Part shown: in pieces, positions 1 through 8,942 of the stretch
Numbering within the stretch: the stretch's first letter is position 1
Layout of the letters: every line of letters begins with the position of its first letter
Origin: Streptacidiphilus carbonis
GTDB lineage: Bacteria > Actinomycetota > Actinomycetes > Streptomycetales > Streptomycetaceae
Direction: 5' to 3'
Length of the DNA stretch: 64,000 nt
Assembly (NCBI RefSeq): GCF_000787775.1
Contig: NZ_BBPM01000002.1
Location: forward strand, 213,044 to 277,043
Made by a program: the position numbers and the translations under genes
Notes under the pieces: generated by a model
What the model was told of the DNA's origin: nothing
Databases searched by the model: none
What the model saw: the letters and a program-made list of their open reading frames with translations, nothing else

Positions 1-2098
1 GGCCGGGGCCGACGCCGAGCGGATCAGGGCCGAGGCAGCCGAGGCCGCGGCGCAGGGCGAGCGGGAGCGCGGCGAGCTGCTGGGCGCGGCCCAGGCGGAC
101 GCCGAGCGGATGCGGGCCGAGGCCGCCGCCGAGGGCGAGGGCGTGCGGTCCGCCGCCGAGTCCGAGGCCCGGCGGCAGGCCGAGGAGATCGACCGGTTGC
201 GCGCCGAGGTCGCCGAGGCGGCCGCGCAGGGCGAGGCCGAACGGGCCGAACTGCTCGGCTCCGCACGGGCGGAGGCGGAACGGCTGCGGGCCGAGGCGGT
301 TGAGGCTGCGGCGCGGGGCGAGGCCGAGCGGGCCGAACTGCTGGGCTCCGCACGGGCGGAGGCGGAGCGGCTGCGGATCGAGGCGGTTGAGGCTGCGGCG
401 CGGAACGAGGCCGAACGGGCCGAACTGCTGGGCGCCGCGCAGGCGGAGGCGGAGCGGCTGCGGATCGAGGCGGTTGAGGCTGCGGCAGCGGGCGAGGCCG
501 AGCGGGCCGAACTGCTGGCGGCGGCCCGGGATGAGGCCGGACAGCTGAAGGCGGAGATCGCCGAGCTCGGCGCGCGGGCCGAGCGGGAGCGGGCCGAGCT
601 GCGCGAGGACGTCGAGCGGGAGGCCCAGCAGGTACGGGAGTTGGCGACCACCGAGGCCGCCCGAGTGCGGGCCGAGGCCGAGCAGGTCGCCGCCGCGGCG
701 GTCGCGGCCGCCGAGGACGAGGCGGCCCAGGTACGGCAGTCCGTGGCCGGGATGTACGAGGCCGCGGAGAACCAGACCACACAGCTGCGCGCCACCGCCG
801 AGCGGGAGGCCGCCGAGCTGCGTGAGAGCACCGCGGCGGCAGCGGAGGAGACCCGCGAGCAGGCCGCGGCCGAGGCCGCGCAGATCCGCGAACTGGCCGC
901 CCAGGAGGGCGCGCAGGTGCGCGCCGAGGCGGCGGCCGAGCTGGCCCGGGCGCAGGCCGACGCCGCAGAGCTGCGCGCCGAGGCGGAAGCGGTCAGGGCG
1001 GCGGGACTGGCCGAGGCGGCGCGGCTCGTCGAAGAGGCACAGGCCCTGGCGGAGTCGGTCACCGGCGACGCCGAGACCGCGGCGCTTGCGACCACCGCCG
1101 CCGCCGAGGAGCAGGCCGACGCCATGGTCTCGGCCGCCCGCAAGGAGGCCGAGCGGTTGGCCGCCGAGGGCGCGGCCGAGGGCGCGGCGCTGGTCGAGCG
1201 GGCCCGCGCCGACGCGGACGTGATGCTGGTGGAGGCCCGCAGGGACGCCACCGCCATACGGGAGCGCGCCGAGGAGCTGCGGGACCGCACCGACGCCGAG
1301 ACCACCGCGTTGCACGAGCGGGCCCGCAAGGAGTCCGCCGAGGCCATGAAGGCCGCCGGTGAACGCGTGGACAAGCTGGTGGCCGCGGCCACCGAGCAGG
1401 TCGACGACGCCCAGCAGCGGGCCGCCAAGGCCCTCGCCGAGGCGCAGGCTCGGGCGGCCAAGCTGGTCACCGACGCCGAGGAGAAGGCCGGAGAGCTTGT
1501 CGCCGCCGCCGAGCGGGAGGCTGCGGAGACGCAGTCCGAAGCGTCGACGGAGGCGAGCAAGGTCCGCCTGGCAGCCGTCCGCAAGGCGGAGGCGCTGTTG
1601 AAGGAGGCGGAGCAGAAGCTCAGCGGGTCCACCGCCACGGCGGAGGCCCGCGAAGCCGAGGCCGCGGAGCACCTGGCCACGGCCAGGACCGAGGCGGAGC
1701 AGTTGCGTGCCGCTGCCGCCGAGGCCGCGGAGCGGATCCGCAAGGAAGCCGTCCAGGCCGCGCAGGAGGAGATCGCCCGGGCCCGCGAGGAGTCCGAGCA
1801 GCTCACCGACGAGGCGCTGGCGGAGGCCCAGCGGATCACCGACGAGGGCCGTCGTGAACTCGACGAGCTCGTCAACCGCAGGAAGGACATCAACACCGAG
1901 ATCGCTCGGGTGCAGGATGTCCTGCAGGCCCTGGAGTCCTTCGAGGCTCCGTCAGGGTCCGGGGCGGGCAAGAACAACGGGGGCGGTACCAACGGGTCCG
2001 ACGGGGGCGGTCGGGGCGGCAGGGGCAGTTCCCCGGCGGGAGTCGGCGCGGGTTCCACCCGGGCCGGCGGAAGCCCGTCTGGGGGACAAGCGCAGTGA
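1..2098 (+). CDS. scy: Scy-type coiled-coil polarity protein, C-terminal part
   Basis: The reading frame is open to the left edge of the window, so the true start lies outside; the first internal ATG is at 110. At least 698 codons remain. The product is almost entirely Ala/Glu/Arg-rich heptad and hendecad coiled coil, ending in a Gly/Ser/Asn-rich disordered tail of about 50 residues. Scy is the large Streptomyces scaffold that marks new growing hyphal tips and recruits DivIVA and FilP. The call rests on composition, length and the filP gene directly downstream, which is the known Streptomyces pair. A 29-residue unit is tandemly repeated near the left edge. It could be another long apical coiled-coil protein, but the neighbour makes Scy by far the best reading. 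Confidence 0.85.
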   Translation, partial: AGADAERIRAEAAEAAAQGERERGELLGAAQADAERMRAEAAAEGEGVRSAAESEARRQAEEIDRLRAEVAEAAAQGEAERAELLGSARAEAERLRAEAVEAAARGEAERAELLGSARAEAERLRIEAVEAAARNEAERAELLGAAQAEAERLRIEAVEAAAAGEAERAELLAAARDEAGQLKAEIAELGARAERERAELREDVEREAQQVRELATTEAARVRAEAEQVAAAAVAAAEDEAAQVRQSVAGMYEAAENQTTQLRATAEREAAELRESTAAAAEETREQAAAEAAQIRELAAQEGAQVRAEAAAELARAQADAAELRAEAEAVRAAGLAEAARLVEEAQALAESVTGDAETAALATTAAAEEQADAMVSAARKEAERLAAEGAAEGAALVERARADADVMLVEARRDATAIRERAEELRDRTDAETTALHERARKESAEAMKAAGERVDKLVAAATEQVDDAQQRAAKALAEAQARAAKLVTDAEEKAGELVAAAEREAAETQSEASTEASKVRLAAVRKAEALLKEAEQKLSGSTATAEAREAEAAEHLATARTEAEQLRAAAAEAAERIRKEAVQAAQEEIARAREESEQLTDEALAEAQRITDEGRRELDELVNRRKDINTEIARVQDVLQALESFEAPSGSGAGKNNGGGTNGSDGGGRGGRGSSPAGVGAGSTRAGGSPSGGQAQ
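230..577 (+). repeat. 87-bp tandem repeats inside scy
   Basis: Four successive 87-bp units begin at 230, 317, 404 and 491. Units 1-3 are nearly identical and unit 4 diverges after about 50 bp. Each encodes 29 residues of the pattern xEAERAELLGxAxAEAERLR plus a linker. 29 equals two hendecads plus one heptad, so the unit keeps coiled-coil phase while changing supercoil. Confidence 0.85.
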
Positions 2099-2228
2099 CG
2101 CCGCACCACTCGATTGAGCGGACATTCTCCACTCTTCATGGGCTTTCAGCCGATGACACTCCGAATCCGTGCCAGGATTCGCCTATTCACCTCACACCTC
2201 ACCGGGCATACGACAGGAACTCCACCCC

Positions 2229-3164
2229 ATGAGCGATCCACACTCTCCGCACGGCTTCGACACCGTGCGCCGCGGGTACGAGCGTGCTCAGGTCGACGAG
2301 CGCATCAGCAAGCTGGTCGCAGACCGGGACAGCGCCCTCGCCCGCATCACCGCCCTCGAGAAGCGGATCGAGGAACTCCACCTCGAAACGCAGAACGCGC
2401 AGGCCCAGGTCACCGACTCGGAGCCGTCGTACGCGGGTCTCGGCGCACGCGTCGAGAAGATCCTGCGCCTGGCCGAGGAGGAGGCGAAGGACCTGCGCGA
2501 GGAGGCCCGTCGCGCCGCCGAGCAGCACCGCGAGCTCGCCGAGGCCGCCGCGCAGCAGGTCCGCAGCGAGGCCGAGACCTACGCCAAGGACCGCAAGGCC
2601 AAGGCCGAGGACGAGGGCCAGCGCATCGTCGACAAGGCGAAGAGCGACTCGACCCAACTCCGTGCCGAGGCCACCAAGGACGCGCAGAACAAGCGCGAGG
2701 AGGCCGACGCCCTCTTCGAGGAGACCCGCGCCAAGGCGGCCCAGGCCGCCGCGGACTTCGAGACCAACCTGGCCAAGCGTCGCGAGCAGTCCGAGCGCGA
2801 TCTGGCGGCCCGTCAGGCCAAGGCCGAGAAGCGCCTCGCGGAGATCGAGCACCGCGCCGAGCAGCTCCGCCTGGAGGCGGAGAAGCTGCGGACGGACGCC
2901 GAGCGCCGCGCGCGCCAGACGGTCGAGACGGCCCAGCGCCAGTCCGAGGACATCGTCGCGGACGCCAACGCCAAGGCCGACCGTATCCGCAGCGAGTCCG
3001 AGCGCGAGCTGGCCGCCCTGACGAACCGTCGGGACAGCATCAACGCCCAGCTCACCAATGTCCGCGAGATGCTCGCCACCCTCACGGGTGCGGCCGTCGC
3101 CGCGGCGACCCTGCCCGAGGACGACTCGCTGACCCGCGGGGTGCCCGCGCAGCAGTCGCGCTGA
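2229..3164 (+). CDS. filP: FilP intermediate-filament-like cytoskeletal protein
   Basis: 311 residues, the usual FilP length. The N-terminus MSDPHSPHGFDTVRRGYERA is the conserved FilP opening, so I use the ATG at 2229 rather than the in-frame ATG at 2169. A weak RBS-like purine stretch precedes it. The rest is continuous coiled coil ending in the conserved region around MLATLTG and a short tail. FilP assembles into networks behind the hyphal tip, interacts with Scy and DivIVA, and gives hyphae stiffness. It lies 130 bp after scy on the same strand and is followed by a strong hairpin terminator. Confidence 0.95.
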   Translation: MSDPHSPHGFDTVRRGYERAQVDERISKLVADRDSALARITALEKRIEELHLETQNAQAQVTDSEPSYAGLGARVEKILRLAEEEAKDLREEARRAAEQHRELAEAAAQQVRSEAETYAKDRKAKAEDEGQRIVDKAKSDSTQLRAEATKDAQNKREEADALFEETRAKAAQAAADFETNLAKRREQSERDLAARQAKAEKRLAEIEHRAEQLRLEAEKLRTDAERRARQTVETAQRQSEDIVADANAKADRIRSESERELAALTNRRDSINAQLTNVREMLATLTGAAVAAATLPEDDSLTRGVPAQQSR

Positions 3165-3173
3165 CCCTCTCCG

Positions 3174-3221
3174 CGAAGGCCCGGTCCGCCCGCTTTCCTG
3201 GGGGTGCGGACCGGGCCTTCG
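3174..3221 (+). terminator. Hairpin terminator after filP
   Basis: A perfect 16-bp stem (3174-3189 with 3206-3221) and a 16-nt loop sit 9 bp after the filP stop. The next gene converges from the right, so it may act in both directions. Confidence 0.8.
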
Positions 3222-3268
3222 TCTGCGGACCGTAGCCGGCTGGTCGCGCAGCCATGCACAGCCCGCGG

Positions 3269-4069
3269 CTACTCCCCCTCCACCCGGGCCAGCAGCCCCC
3301 GTACCGCCCAGTTGAAGGCGTCCGGCGACTCGATCGCCGAGAGGTGCCCGACCGCCGGGAGGACCGTCAGGACCACGTCGGGCAGCACCGCGGCCATCGC
3401 CTCGGCGTCGCCCGGCGGGGTGATCGCGTCCTCCTCCCCGACCACGACCAGCGCCGGCACCCGGACTTCGGCCAGGACGTCCAGCGAGTCCGGGCGGGAC
3501 GCCATCGCCCGCTGGGCCCAGGCCACCGCCTCGGGCGAGGCCTCCTCGACCATGGCCTGCACCCGCTCGGCCAGCCGGGGCCGCTCCTGCACCGACGTGG
3601 CGCCGAGCAGCGGCGACGGCACCTGCTCGTCCACCAGCAGCCGCACGCTGTCCCTGGCGAGCACCGCGGCCGCGATCCGCTCGCGGTTGGCCCGGGCCTG
3701 GTCGGTGTCCGCGGTGGCCTTGGTGTCGGCCAGCAGCAGCCCGGACAGCCGGTCCGGGTGGCGGCGGGCCAGCGCCATGGCGACATAGCCGCCCATCGAC
3801 AGGCCGCCGACCACCGCCCGCTCGATCCCGGCGCGGTCCAGCAGCAGCGCCACGTCGTCGGCCAGCAGGTCGAGCGAGGGCTCGTCCTCGCCCAGCTCGG
3901 TACCGCCGAAGCCGCGCAGGTCCACGGCGAGCACCCGGGCCCCGGAGCCGTCGGCCCCGGGCAACTCGTCCAACTGGTCCCGCCACATCCGGGAGGACAG
4001 CGGAAAGGCGTGCAGCAGCACGAGCGGAGTGCCGTGGCCGGCCTCACGTACGGAGATGCGATCGGTCAT
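3269..4069 (-). CDS. Alpha/beta hydrolase
   Basis: 266 residues, a complete single-domain alpha/beta hydrolase. The oxyanion HAFPLS motif is near residue 20, the nucleophile elbow GLSMGG holds Ser91, and the catalytic His is in VGHLS near residue 242. An acidic residue is available after strand 6. No signal peptide or lid insertion is evident, so it is cytoplasmic. The substrate cannot be told; 3-oxoadipate enol-lactonase-like and esterase families share this plan. It converges on filP and is divergent from the ABC transporter genes. Confidence 0.85.
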   Translation of the reverse strand: MTDRISVREAGHGTPLVLLHAFPLSSRMWRDQLDELPGADGSGARVLAVDLRGFGGTELGEDEPSLDLLADDVALLLDRAGIERAVVGGLSMGGYVAMALARRHPDRLSGLLLADTKATADTDQARANRERIAAAVLARDSVRLLVDEQVPSPLLGATSVQERPRLAERVQAMVEEASPEAVAWAQRAMASRPDSLDVLAEVRVPALVVVGEEDAITPPGDAEAMAAVLPDVVLTVLPAVGHLSAIESPDAFNWAVRGLLARVEGE

Positions 4070-4197
4070 GCCAGCAGCCTATGCGGGTACGCCGCCGATG
4101 CCCGGGAGCGACCGGTCGGCCCTATCATTCAGCATCTTTGTCCTGATTGTCCTAGTCTGACGCACAGTGACCACGGCGGGCGGAGTGAGGAGCAGGG

Positions 4198-5235
4198 ATG
4201 ATCGAGGTCCACCAGCTGACCAAGCGGTACGGGAGCACGCTGGCCGTGGACGGTCTCAGCTTCCAGGTCCCGCGGGGTGTGGTCACCGGGTTCCTCGGCC
4301 CCAACGGCGCCGGCAAGTCCACCACCATGCGGATGATGCTGGACCTGGACCGCCCCACCAGCGGCAGCGTCACCATCGACGGTCGGGCCTACCACCAGCT
4401 CCACCAGCCGCTGAAGCACATCGGCGCCCTGCTGGAGGCCAAGGCGGTGCACCCGGGCCGGACGGCGTACAACCACCTGCTGTGGCTCGCCAGGAGCAAC
4501 CGGATCCCGGCCGGACGGGTGGACGAGGTGCTGGGCCTGGTGGGCCTGCGCGAGGTCGCCAAGCGGAAGTCCGGCGGGTTCTCGCTGGGCATGGGCCAGC
4601 GGCTGGGCATCGCCGCCGCGCTGCTCGGGGACCCGAAGATCCTGATGTTCGACGAGCCGGTCAACGGCCTCGACCCCGAGGGCATCCTCTGGGTCCGCAA
4701 CCTGATGAAGTCGCTCGCCCAGGAGGGCCGCACGGTCTTCGTCTCCTCGCACCTGATGAGCGAGATGGCACTGACGGCGGATCACCTGGTGGTCATCGGC
4801 CAGGGCCGGCTGCTCGCCAACCTGTCGATGAACGACTTCATCGACCAGAACTCGCACGGTTTCGTCCGGGTCCGCACCCCGCAGCCGGAGGCGCTGCTGG
4901 ACGCGCTGGCGATGGCGCGGATCAGCACCAGGCCCCTGGCCGAGGGCGGCTTCGAGGTCATCGACGGCAACCCGGCCCAGATCGGCGACCTGGCCCGGGA
5001 CCACGGCATCTCACTGCACGAACTCAGCCCCCAGCGGGCGTCGCTGGAGGAGGCCTTCATGCAGATGACCGCGGACTCGGTGGAGTACCGGACCGGCGAC
5101 ATCCACCCGAGCGCCGACGGGACCGCCCCCCCGCCACCCGAGGACGCCGGGGTTGCGCGCACCGGGGCCGCCGACAGCGGCGGCTGGGGCGCGCAGTGGA
5201 ACCGGACCAGCGGCAAGCGCCGGAAGGAGAGCTGA
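4198..5235 (+). CDS. ABC transporter ATP-binding protein (ABC-2 type exporter)
   Basis: 345 residues. The nucleotide-binding domain fills residues 1-220 with Walker A GPNGAGKST, a signature variant SLGMGQ and Walker B ILMFDEPVNGLD. The remaining C-terminal part is a poorly conserved regulatory tail ending in a Pro/Gly-rich stretch. This is the CcmA/DrrA-like class that pairs with ABC-2 permeases. An RBS (gaggagcaggg) precedes the ATG. The permease starts 1 bp after the stop, so the two are translationally coupled. The exported substrate is unknown. Confidence 0.93.
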   Translation: MIEVHQLTKRYGSTLAVDGLSFQVPRGVVTGFLGPNGAGKSTTMRMMLDLDRPTSGSVTIDGRAYHQLHQPLKHIGALLEAKAVHPGRTAYNHLLWLARSNRIPAGRVDEVLGLVGLREVAKRKSGGFSLGMGQRLGIAAALLGDPKILMFDEPVNGLDPEGILWVRNLMKSLAQEGRTVFVSSHLMSEMALTADHLVVIGQGRLLANLSMNDFIDQNSHGFVRVRTPQPEALLDALAMARISTRPLAEGGFEVIDGNPAQIGDLARDHGISLHELSPQRASLEEAFMQMTADSVEYRTGDIHPSADGTAPPPPEDAGVARTGAADSGGWGAQWNRTSGKRRKES

Positions 5236-5236
5236 G

Positions 5237-6004
5237 ATGGGCGACTTCAGCGCGGTGCTGTTCTCCGAATGGACCAAGGTCAGGACGGTCAGGTCCACCT
5301 GGATCACCCTGCTGGTGGCCTTCGTGGTGACGGTGGGCCTGGGTGCGGTGATCTCCGCGGTCACCAACAGCCAGTGGAACAGCATGTCGGACCGGGACCG
5401 GCTGACCTTCGACGCCACCTCCACCAGCTTCTCCGGCATCTACCTGGGCCAGTTGGCGGTGATCGTCTTCGCGGTGCTGGTGGTCGGCAACGAGTACAGC
5501 AGCGGAATGATCAGGGCCACCCTGGCCGCCGTGCCCCAGCGGATCACCCTGCTGCTCGCCAAGACGGTGGTGGTGCTGGTGCTGGTGCTGCCGGTGGCCC
5601 TGGTGACCTGCTTCGTCACCTTCTTCCTGGGCCAGGCCTTGCTCGGCGACCACGGCACCTCGATCGGGTCCACCCATGTGCTGCGCGCGGTCGTCGGGGC
5701 CGCCCTCTACATGACCTTCATCGCCCTGCTGTCCCTGGGCGTGGGCTTCATGCTCCGCAAGCCCGTACTCTCGCTGGGCCTGCTGATGCCCTTCTTCTTC
5801 CTGATCTCGCCGATCCTGTCCAACGTCCCCAAGGTCAAGACGGTCGCCCACTACTTCCCTGACATCGCGGGCACCCAGATGGCCCGCGTGGTCGGCGACA
5901 ACTCGGTCCCCTACGGCCCCACCGCCGGCCTCTTCATCTGCCTGGCCTGGGTGGCCGCCTGCCTCGTCGGCGGGTACGCGCTGCTCAAAAGGCGGGACGC
6001 GTAG
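5237..6004 (+). CDS. ABC-2 type permease
   Basis: 255 residues with about six membrane segments, the first near residues 20-40 after an amphipathic N-terminus (MGDFSAVLFSEWTKVRTVRS), which is typical of ABC-2 permeases. I use the ATG at 5237 because an aaggag RBS lies just upstream, inside the end of the ATPase gene; the longer frame from 5153 overlaps that gene and adds low-complexity sequence. It forms the membrane half of an exporter with the preceding ATPase. The substrate is not predictable. Confidence 0.9.
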   Translation: MGDFSAVLFSEWTKVRTVRSTWITLLVAFVVTVGLGAVISAVTNSQWNSMSDRDRLTFDATSTSFSGIYLGQLAVIVFAVLVVGNEYSSGMIRATLAAVPQRITLLLAKTVVVLVLVLPVALVTCFVTFFLGQALLGDHGTSIGSTHVLRAVVGAALYMTFIALLSLGVGFMLRKPVLSLGLLMPFFFLISPILSNVPKVKTVAHYFPDIAGTQMARVVGDNSVPYGPTAGLFICLAWVAACLVGGYALLKRRDA

Positions 6005-6032
6005 GACGGAGTACGGGTCTGCGACCGACCCG

Positions 6033-6090
6033 CCGTGGGCACGTTGCACTGTCCGGGGGCGCGGGGAACTGCGCGACAAGCAGCCCACGG
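6033..6090. repeat. Half copy of the core palindromic repeat (copy A)
   Basis: This carries only the right half (ggggcgcggggaactgcgcg) of the repeat seen complete at 14346, 16420, 32199 and 37252. It is enclosed by an 8-bp stem (6033-6040 with 6083-6090). It sits between convergent genes, where a bidirectional terminator would be expected. Confidence 0.6.
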
Positions 6091-6118
6091 TCCGCAGCCG
6101 GGAACCCCCCGGCACCGC

Positions 6119-6457
6119 CTAGTACCGCGGGGCGTTCCGCCCCCGCTGCACCGCCGCCCCGCGGCGCTCCCGGGCGTTCCAGCAGGCCCGGTGCCAGTGC
6201 CGGCGGTCGTCCACCCCGGCCGTCCCGCTCACGGAGGACAGCGGCCACACCACCAGGTGCCCCACCCCCGGCGGGATCTCCTGGTCGCAGCCGGGACACC
6301 GGTAGGACTTCCCGCTGTCCCCGGCCACCGGACGGACCTGCCAGTCCTCGCCGCCGTAGCTGTCGGTCTGGCCCAGGGTCCAGCCCAGCCCGCCGTAGCC
6401 GCCCGAACGCGGTTCCGACTGCTCACTCCTCCGGGGGCGGCTTCGGCGCGGTGACAC
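6119..6457 (-). CDS. Conserved actinomycete protein with CPGC/HWHRACW zinc-site motifs
   Basis: 112 residues from a GTG at 6457 that follows an agggag RBS; a longer frame from 6583 has no conserved upstream sequence. The N-terminus is basic and disordered. The C-terminal half has YRCPGCDQEIPPGV followed by HWHRACW, a spacing that looks like a small zinc-binding site (Cys, Cys, His, Cys). Homologues of this type are common in Streptomyces beside the ABC-2 pair and have been labelled ATP/GTP-binding without good reason. Function is unknown. Confidence 0.75.
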   Translation of the reverse strand: MSPRRSRPRRSEQSEPRSGGYGGLGWTLGQTDSYGGEDWQVRPVAGDSGKSYRCPGCDQEIPPGVGHLVVWPLSSVSGTAGVDDRRHWHRACWNARERRGAAVQRGRNAPRY

Positions 6458-6696
6458 GGGACTCCCTGGGTAGACGGGGCATGCTGGAACCCGTAGCGGG
6501 GACCGGCGAATCCAACGATAGCGTCCCGGATTCCCCTTTAGCACAAGATCGCCCGTAGATCCAGGGTGCGACCCCAATTCCACCCGTTATCGGGCTCCCG
6601 GGCCCGAATCCGTGTGCCAGCGGCACATGACATGAGTTACTCCAGAGGGAGATGCGGGACCGAAGTTCCCCGCGGGACCTAGGAGTTGAATCCCTC

Positions 6697-7956
6697 ATGC
6701 CCAGCAGGACCAGAACCGTCCGCACCGCCGTGACCAGGAACGCTGTCGCTCCTGACGTCGCCGCGCCCGCCCTCGGGCCCAGGCTGCGGCTGCCGCGCCA
6801 GCGCACCGTCCCCGCCGCGGTCCGCAGCGGGCCGGGGCCGATCCGTACCGGCGCCTTCCTGCTCGCGGCGCAGTTCCCCGGCCAGGGCCACGCCGAGGCA
6901 CTGGACCGGGCGGTCTCGGCCGCCGTCGCCGCCGAGCACGCCGGGCTGGACGGCGTCTGGCTGGCCGAGCACCACTTCGTGCCCTACGGCGTCTGCCCCT
7001 CGGCCACCACGCTCGCCGCGCTGCTGCTCGGCCGCACCCGCAGGATCCGGGTCGGCACCGCCGTCAGCGTGCTGCCGACCCAGCACCCGGTGGCGCTGGG
7101 CGAGCAGGCCGCACTGCTGCACCTCACCTCCGGCGGCCGGTTCACCCTCGGCGTGGGCCGCGGCGGACCCTGGGTGGACCTGGACGTCTTCGGCGCCGGT
7201 GCGGAGGCCTACGAGAGCGGCTTCACCGAGTCGCTGGACCTGCTGCTGCGGTGGCTGCGCTCGGCCAGGGTGGGCGCCTCCGGGCCCCGCTACAGCTTCC
7301 CCGAGGTGGCCGTGGTGCCCAGGGCCACCGAGCAGCCGCTGCCGCTCCCGTCCGTCGGCAGCGCTCGCGGCCCGGAGTACGCGGGCGCCCGCCCGGAGCA
7401 CACGGACGCGCGCCCCGGCGCGGCCGGCCAGGGCCCGCCGGTGACGGTGGCCTGCACCTCGATGGGCACGGTCCGGCTGGCCGCCGAGCGCGGCCTGCCG
7501 ATGCTGCTGGGGATGCACTCCGGCGACGAGGACAAGGCCGCCATGGTCGCCGCCTACCGGACCGCGGCCCGCGAGGCCGGGCGGACCCCGGAGCAGATCG
7601 AGCGGATCGAGGCCGAGCACATGGCGGCAGGTGTGGCCCAGATCGAGGACAGCGGCGCGGAGGCACGCCGGGTGCTGCTCAAGTCGATGCCCGGCTGGCT
7701 GCACTACGGCCTGTCCGCGCACCGCACCGTGGACGGCCGGGAGCGGCGGATGCGCGACCCGCACGAGTACACCGAGCTGCTCTGCGACCTGCACGCGGTG
7801 GGCACGCCCAAGCTCTGCGCCGACCGGCTGGCGGCCACCGCCGAGCGGACCGGGGTGCGGCGCTTCGCCCTGCTGGTGGAGGGCTCCGGCGACCGGGAGT
7901 TGACGCTGCGCAACGTGGAACGGCTGGGCTCAGAGGTCCTGCCGCTGCTGGCCTGA
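6697..7956 (+). CDS. LLM-class flavin-dependent oxidoreductase
   Basis: 419 residues from the ATG at 6697, preceded by aggag at 6681; an earlier ATG at 6652 lacks an RBS. The luciferase-like TIM-barrel core starts near residue 50 (IRTGAFLLAAQFPG). It contains GLDGVWLAEHHF, the usual substrate/flavin pocket region, and RIRVGTAVSVLPTQHPV. Members use FMNH2 or F420 to oxidise or monooxygenate small molecules. The substrate is unknown. The Arg-rich N-terminal extension of about 50 residues is longer than usual. It stands alone, with a terminator downstream. Confidence 0.85.
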   Translation: MPSRTRTVRTAVTRNAVAPDVAAPALGPRLRLPRQRTVPAAVRSGPGPIRTGAFLLAAQFPGQGHAEALDRAVSAAVAAEHAGLDGVWLAEHHFVPYGVCPSATTLAALLLGRTRRIRVGTAVSVLPTQHPVALGEQAALLHLTSGGRFTLGVGRGGPWVDLDVFGAGAEAYESGFTESLDLLLRWLRSARVGASGPRYSFPEVAVVPRATEQPLPLPSVGSARGPEYAGARPEHTDARPGAAGQGPPVTVACTSMGTVRLAAERGLPMLLGMHSGDEDKAAMVAAYRTAAREAGRTPEQIERIEAEHMAAGVAQIEDSGAEARRVLLKSMPGWLHYGLSAHRTVDGRERRMRDPHEYTELLCDLHAVGTPKLCADRLAATAERTGVRRFALLVEGSGDRELTLRNVERLGSEVLPLLA

Positions 7957-7993
7957 CGGGAGGGCCCGCAGTGAACCGGGCCGAGACAGCGCG

Positions 7994-8027
7994 GGTCCGC
8001 CGACACCGGGGGGTGCGTCGGCGGACC
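7994..8027. terminator. Bidirectional hairpin between convergent genes
   Basis: An 11-bp stem (7994-8004 with 8017-8027) lies between the oxidoreductase stop and the convergent SCO5389-type gene. Confidence 0.7.
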
Positions 8028-8045
8028 GGATGGTCGCGTTGCGGC

Positions 8046-8438
8046 TCAGCAGTCCCTGAGTTCCTCGGACTGGTTGAGCAGTTGCGCGCGCACGGAGGTG
8101 AAAAGGGCGTACCGGGCCTCCGACCCAGGGCCGGGCGGGAACACCGCGACCCGGTGGCAGTTCTGGAACGCCAGGCGGACACCGAAGTGCCGCTCCAGCG
8201 ATCCCCGGATCGCATCACTCGCCATCGCGCGGAGCAGCTGGCCACGTGCCTGCTCCGAGGGTGGCGGGACCTGGTTGTCGGCGAACTCGCTGCCGTCGAC
8301 CTTCTGCTGGGCGACCAGCGAACTGATCAGTGCCCAGGCGTAGGGCAGGGAGTTACGGACGCAGTCGACGAATTCCCTCTCGTCGACCTCGCCTCGCTCG
8401 GCCTTCTCGAGCAGGGCCGGTGAGACGTCGAGCGACAT
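8046..8438 (-). CDS. SCO5389-family conserved protein
   Basis: 130 residues starting MSLDVSPALLEKAERGEVDE at the ATG at 8438, with an agaggag RBS just upstream; the frame continues upstream to 8708 but without conserved sequence. It is a small soluble, mostly helical protein conserved across Streptomyces next to nucS. It has C-terminal FQNCHRVAVFP and LRDC motifs. No enzymatic motif is visible and its function is unknown. It is divergent from nucS with a 504-bp gap. Confidence 0.88.
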   Translation of the reverse strand: MSLDVSPALLEKAERGEVDEREFVDCVRNSLPYAWALISSLVAQQKVDGSEFADNQVPPPSEQARGQLLRAMASDAIRGSLERHFGVRLAFQNCHRVAVFPPGPGSEARYALFTSVRAQLLNQSEELRDC

Positions 8439-8942
8439 GGGTTCTCCTCTCGCGGACCTCGTGGGCCGGACGGCTCCCGAGGTGGTGCCACAGCGCGGGG
8501 GCGCTGCTGTGCGAAGGTGCTGTGCCATGGTGCTGTGCCGTTGGTACTGGTTGCCGGCGACGGGCACGCACCGGACCGGGAGGGCACCCGGCCCTGGTGC
8601 GTACACATCTGTGTGTCCAACTCCTGTGCCCTGGTTGTCCAGAGAGCAGAGGGAGACGTACAGAACAGGTTCGCAGGGAAAGTTCGCGCAGGGGGCGGAA
8701 CCATACATTCCGGCCCTAGTCCGGCCAGATCCCTACCATCGAGACAGGTCGGTGCGATCGTCCATCCCATCCCCCCTCTCCGTCACGCCCCGTGACTCAC
8801 CGTAGGGCACCGTGTGCGCACGCACCATATGCGCAGCCCGTTGTATGTCCAGAACGCGGGGACGGGTACTCTCCGTTCTGAAGGATCACTGTCTGCTGAC
8901 CGAATCGCTTCGAATGGCTCCGGTGGGCTAGCGTGGTCGGCC
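8439..8942. other. 504-bp intergenic region between divergent genes
   Basis: No supported gene. It holds a short tandem duplication (ggtgctgtgcc at 8516 and 8529) near the SCO5389-type start. A TAGCGT hexamer at 8929-8934 ends 8 bp before the nucS ATG; as a -10 box it would give a leaderless nucS transcript. The matching -35 is weak, so this is only a suggestion. Confidence 0.4.

Noticed and set aside
24-782. Minus-strand Pro/Arg-rich frame opposite scy
   Set aside because: Shadow of a repetitive GC-rich gene; no start signal and composition set by the sense codons.
2199-3986. Long minus-strand frame across filP and the hydrolase
   Set aside because: It runs antisense to filP and over the terminator; Gly/Arg/Ala-rich shadow with no domain.
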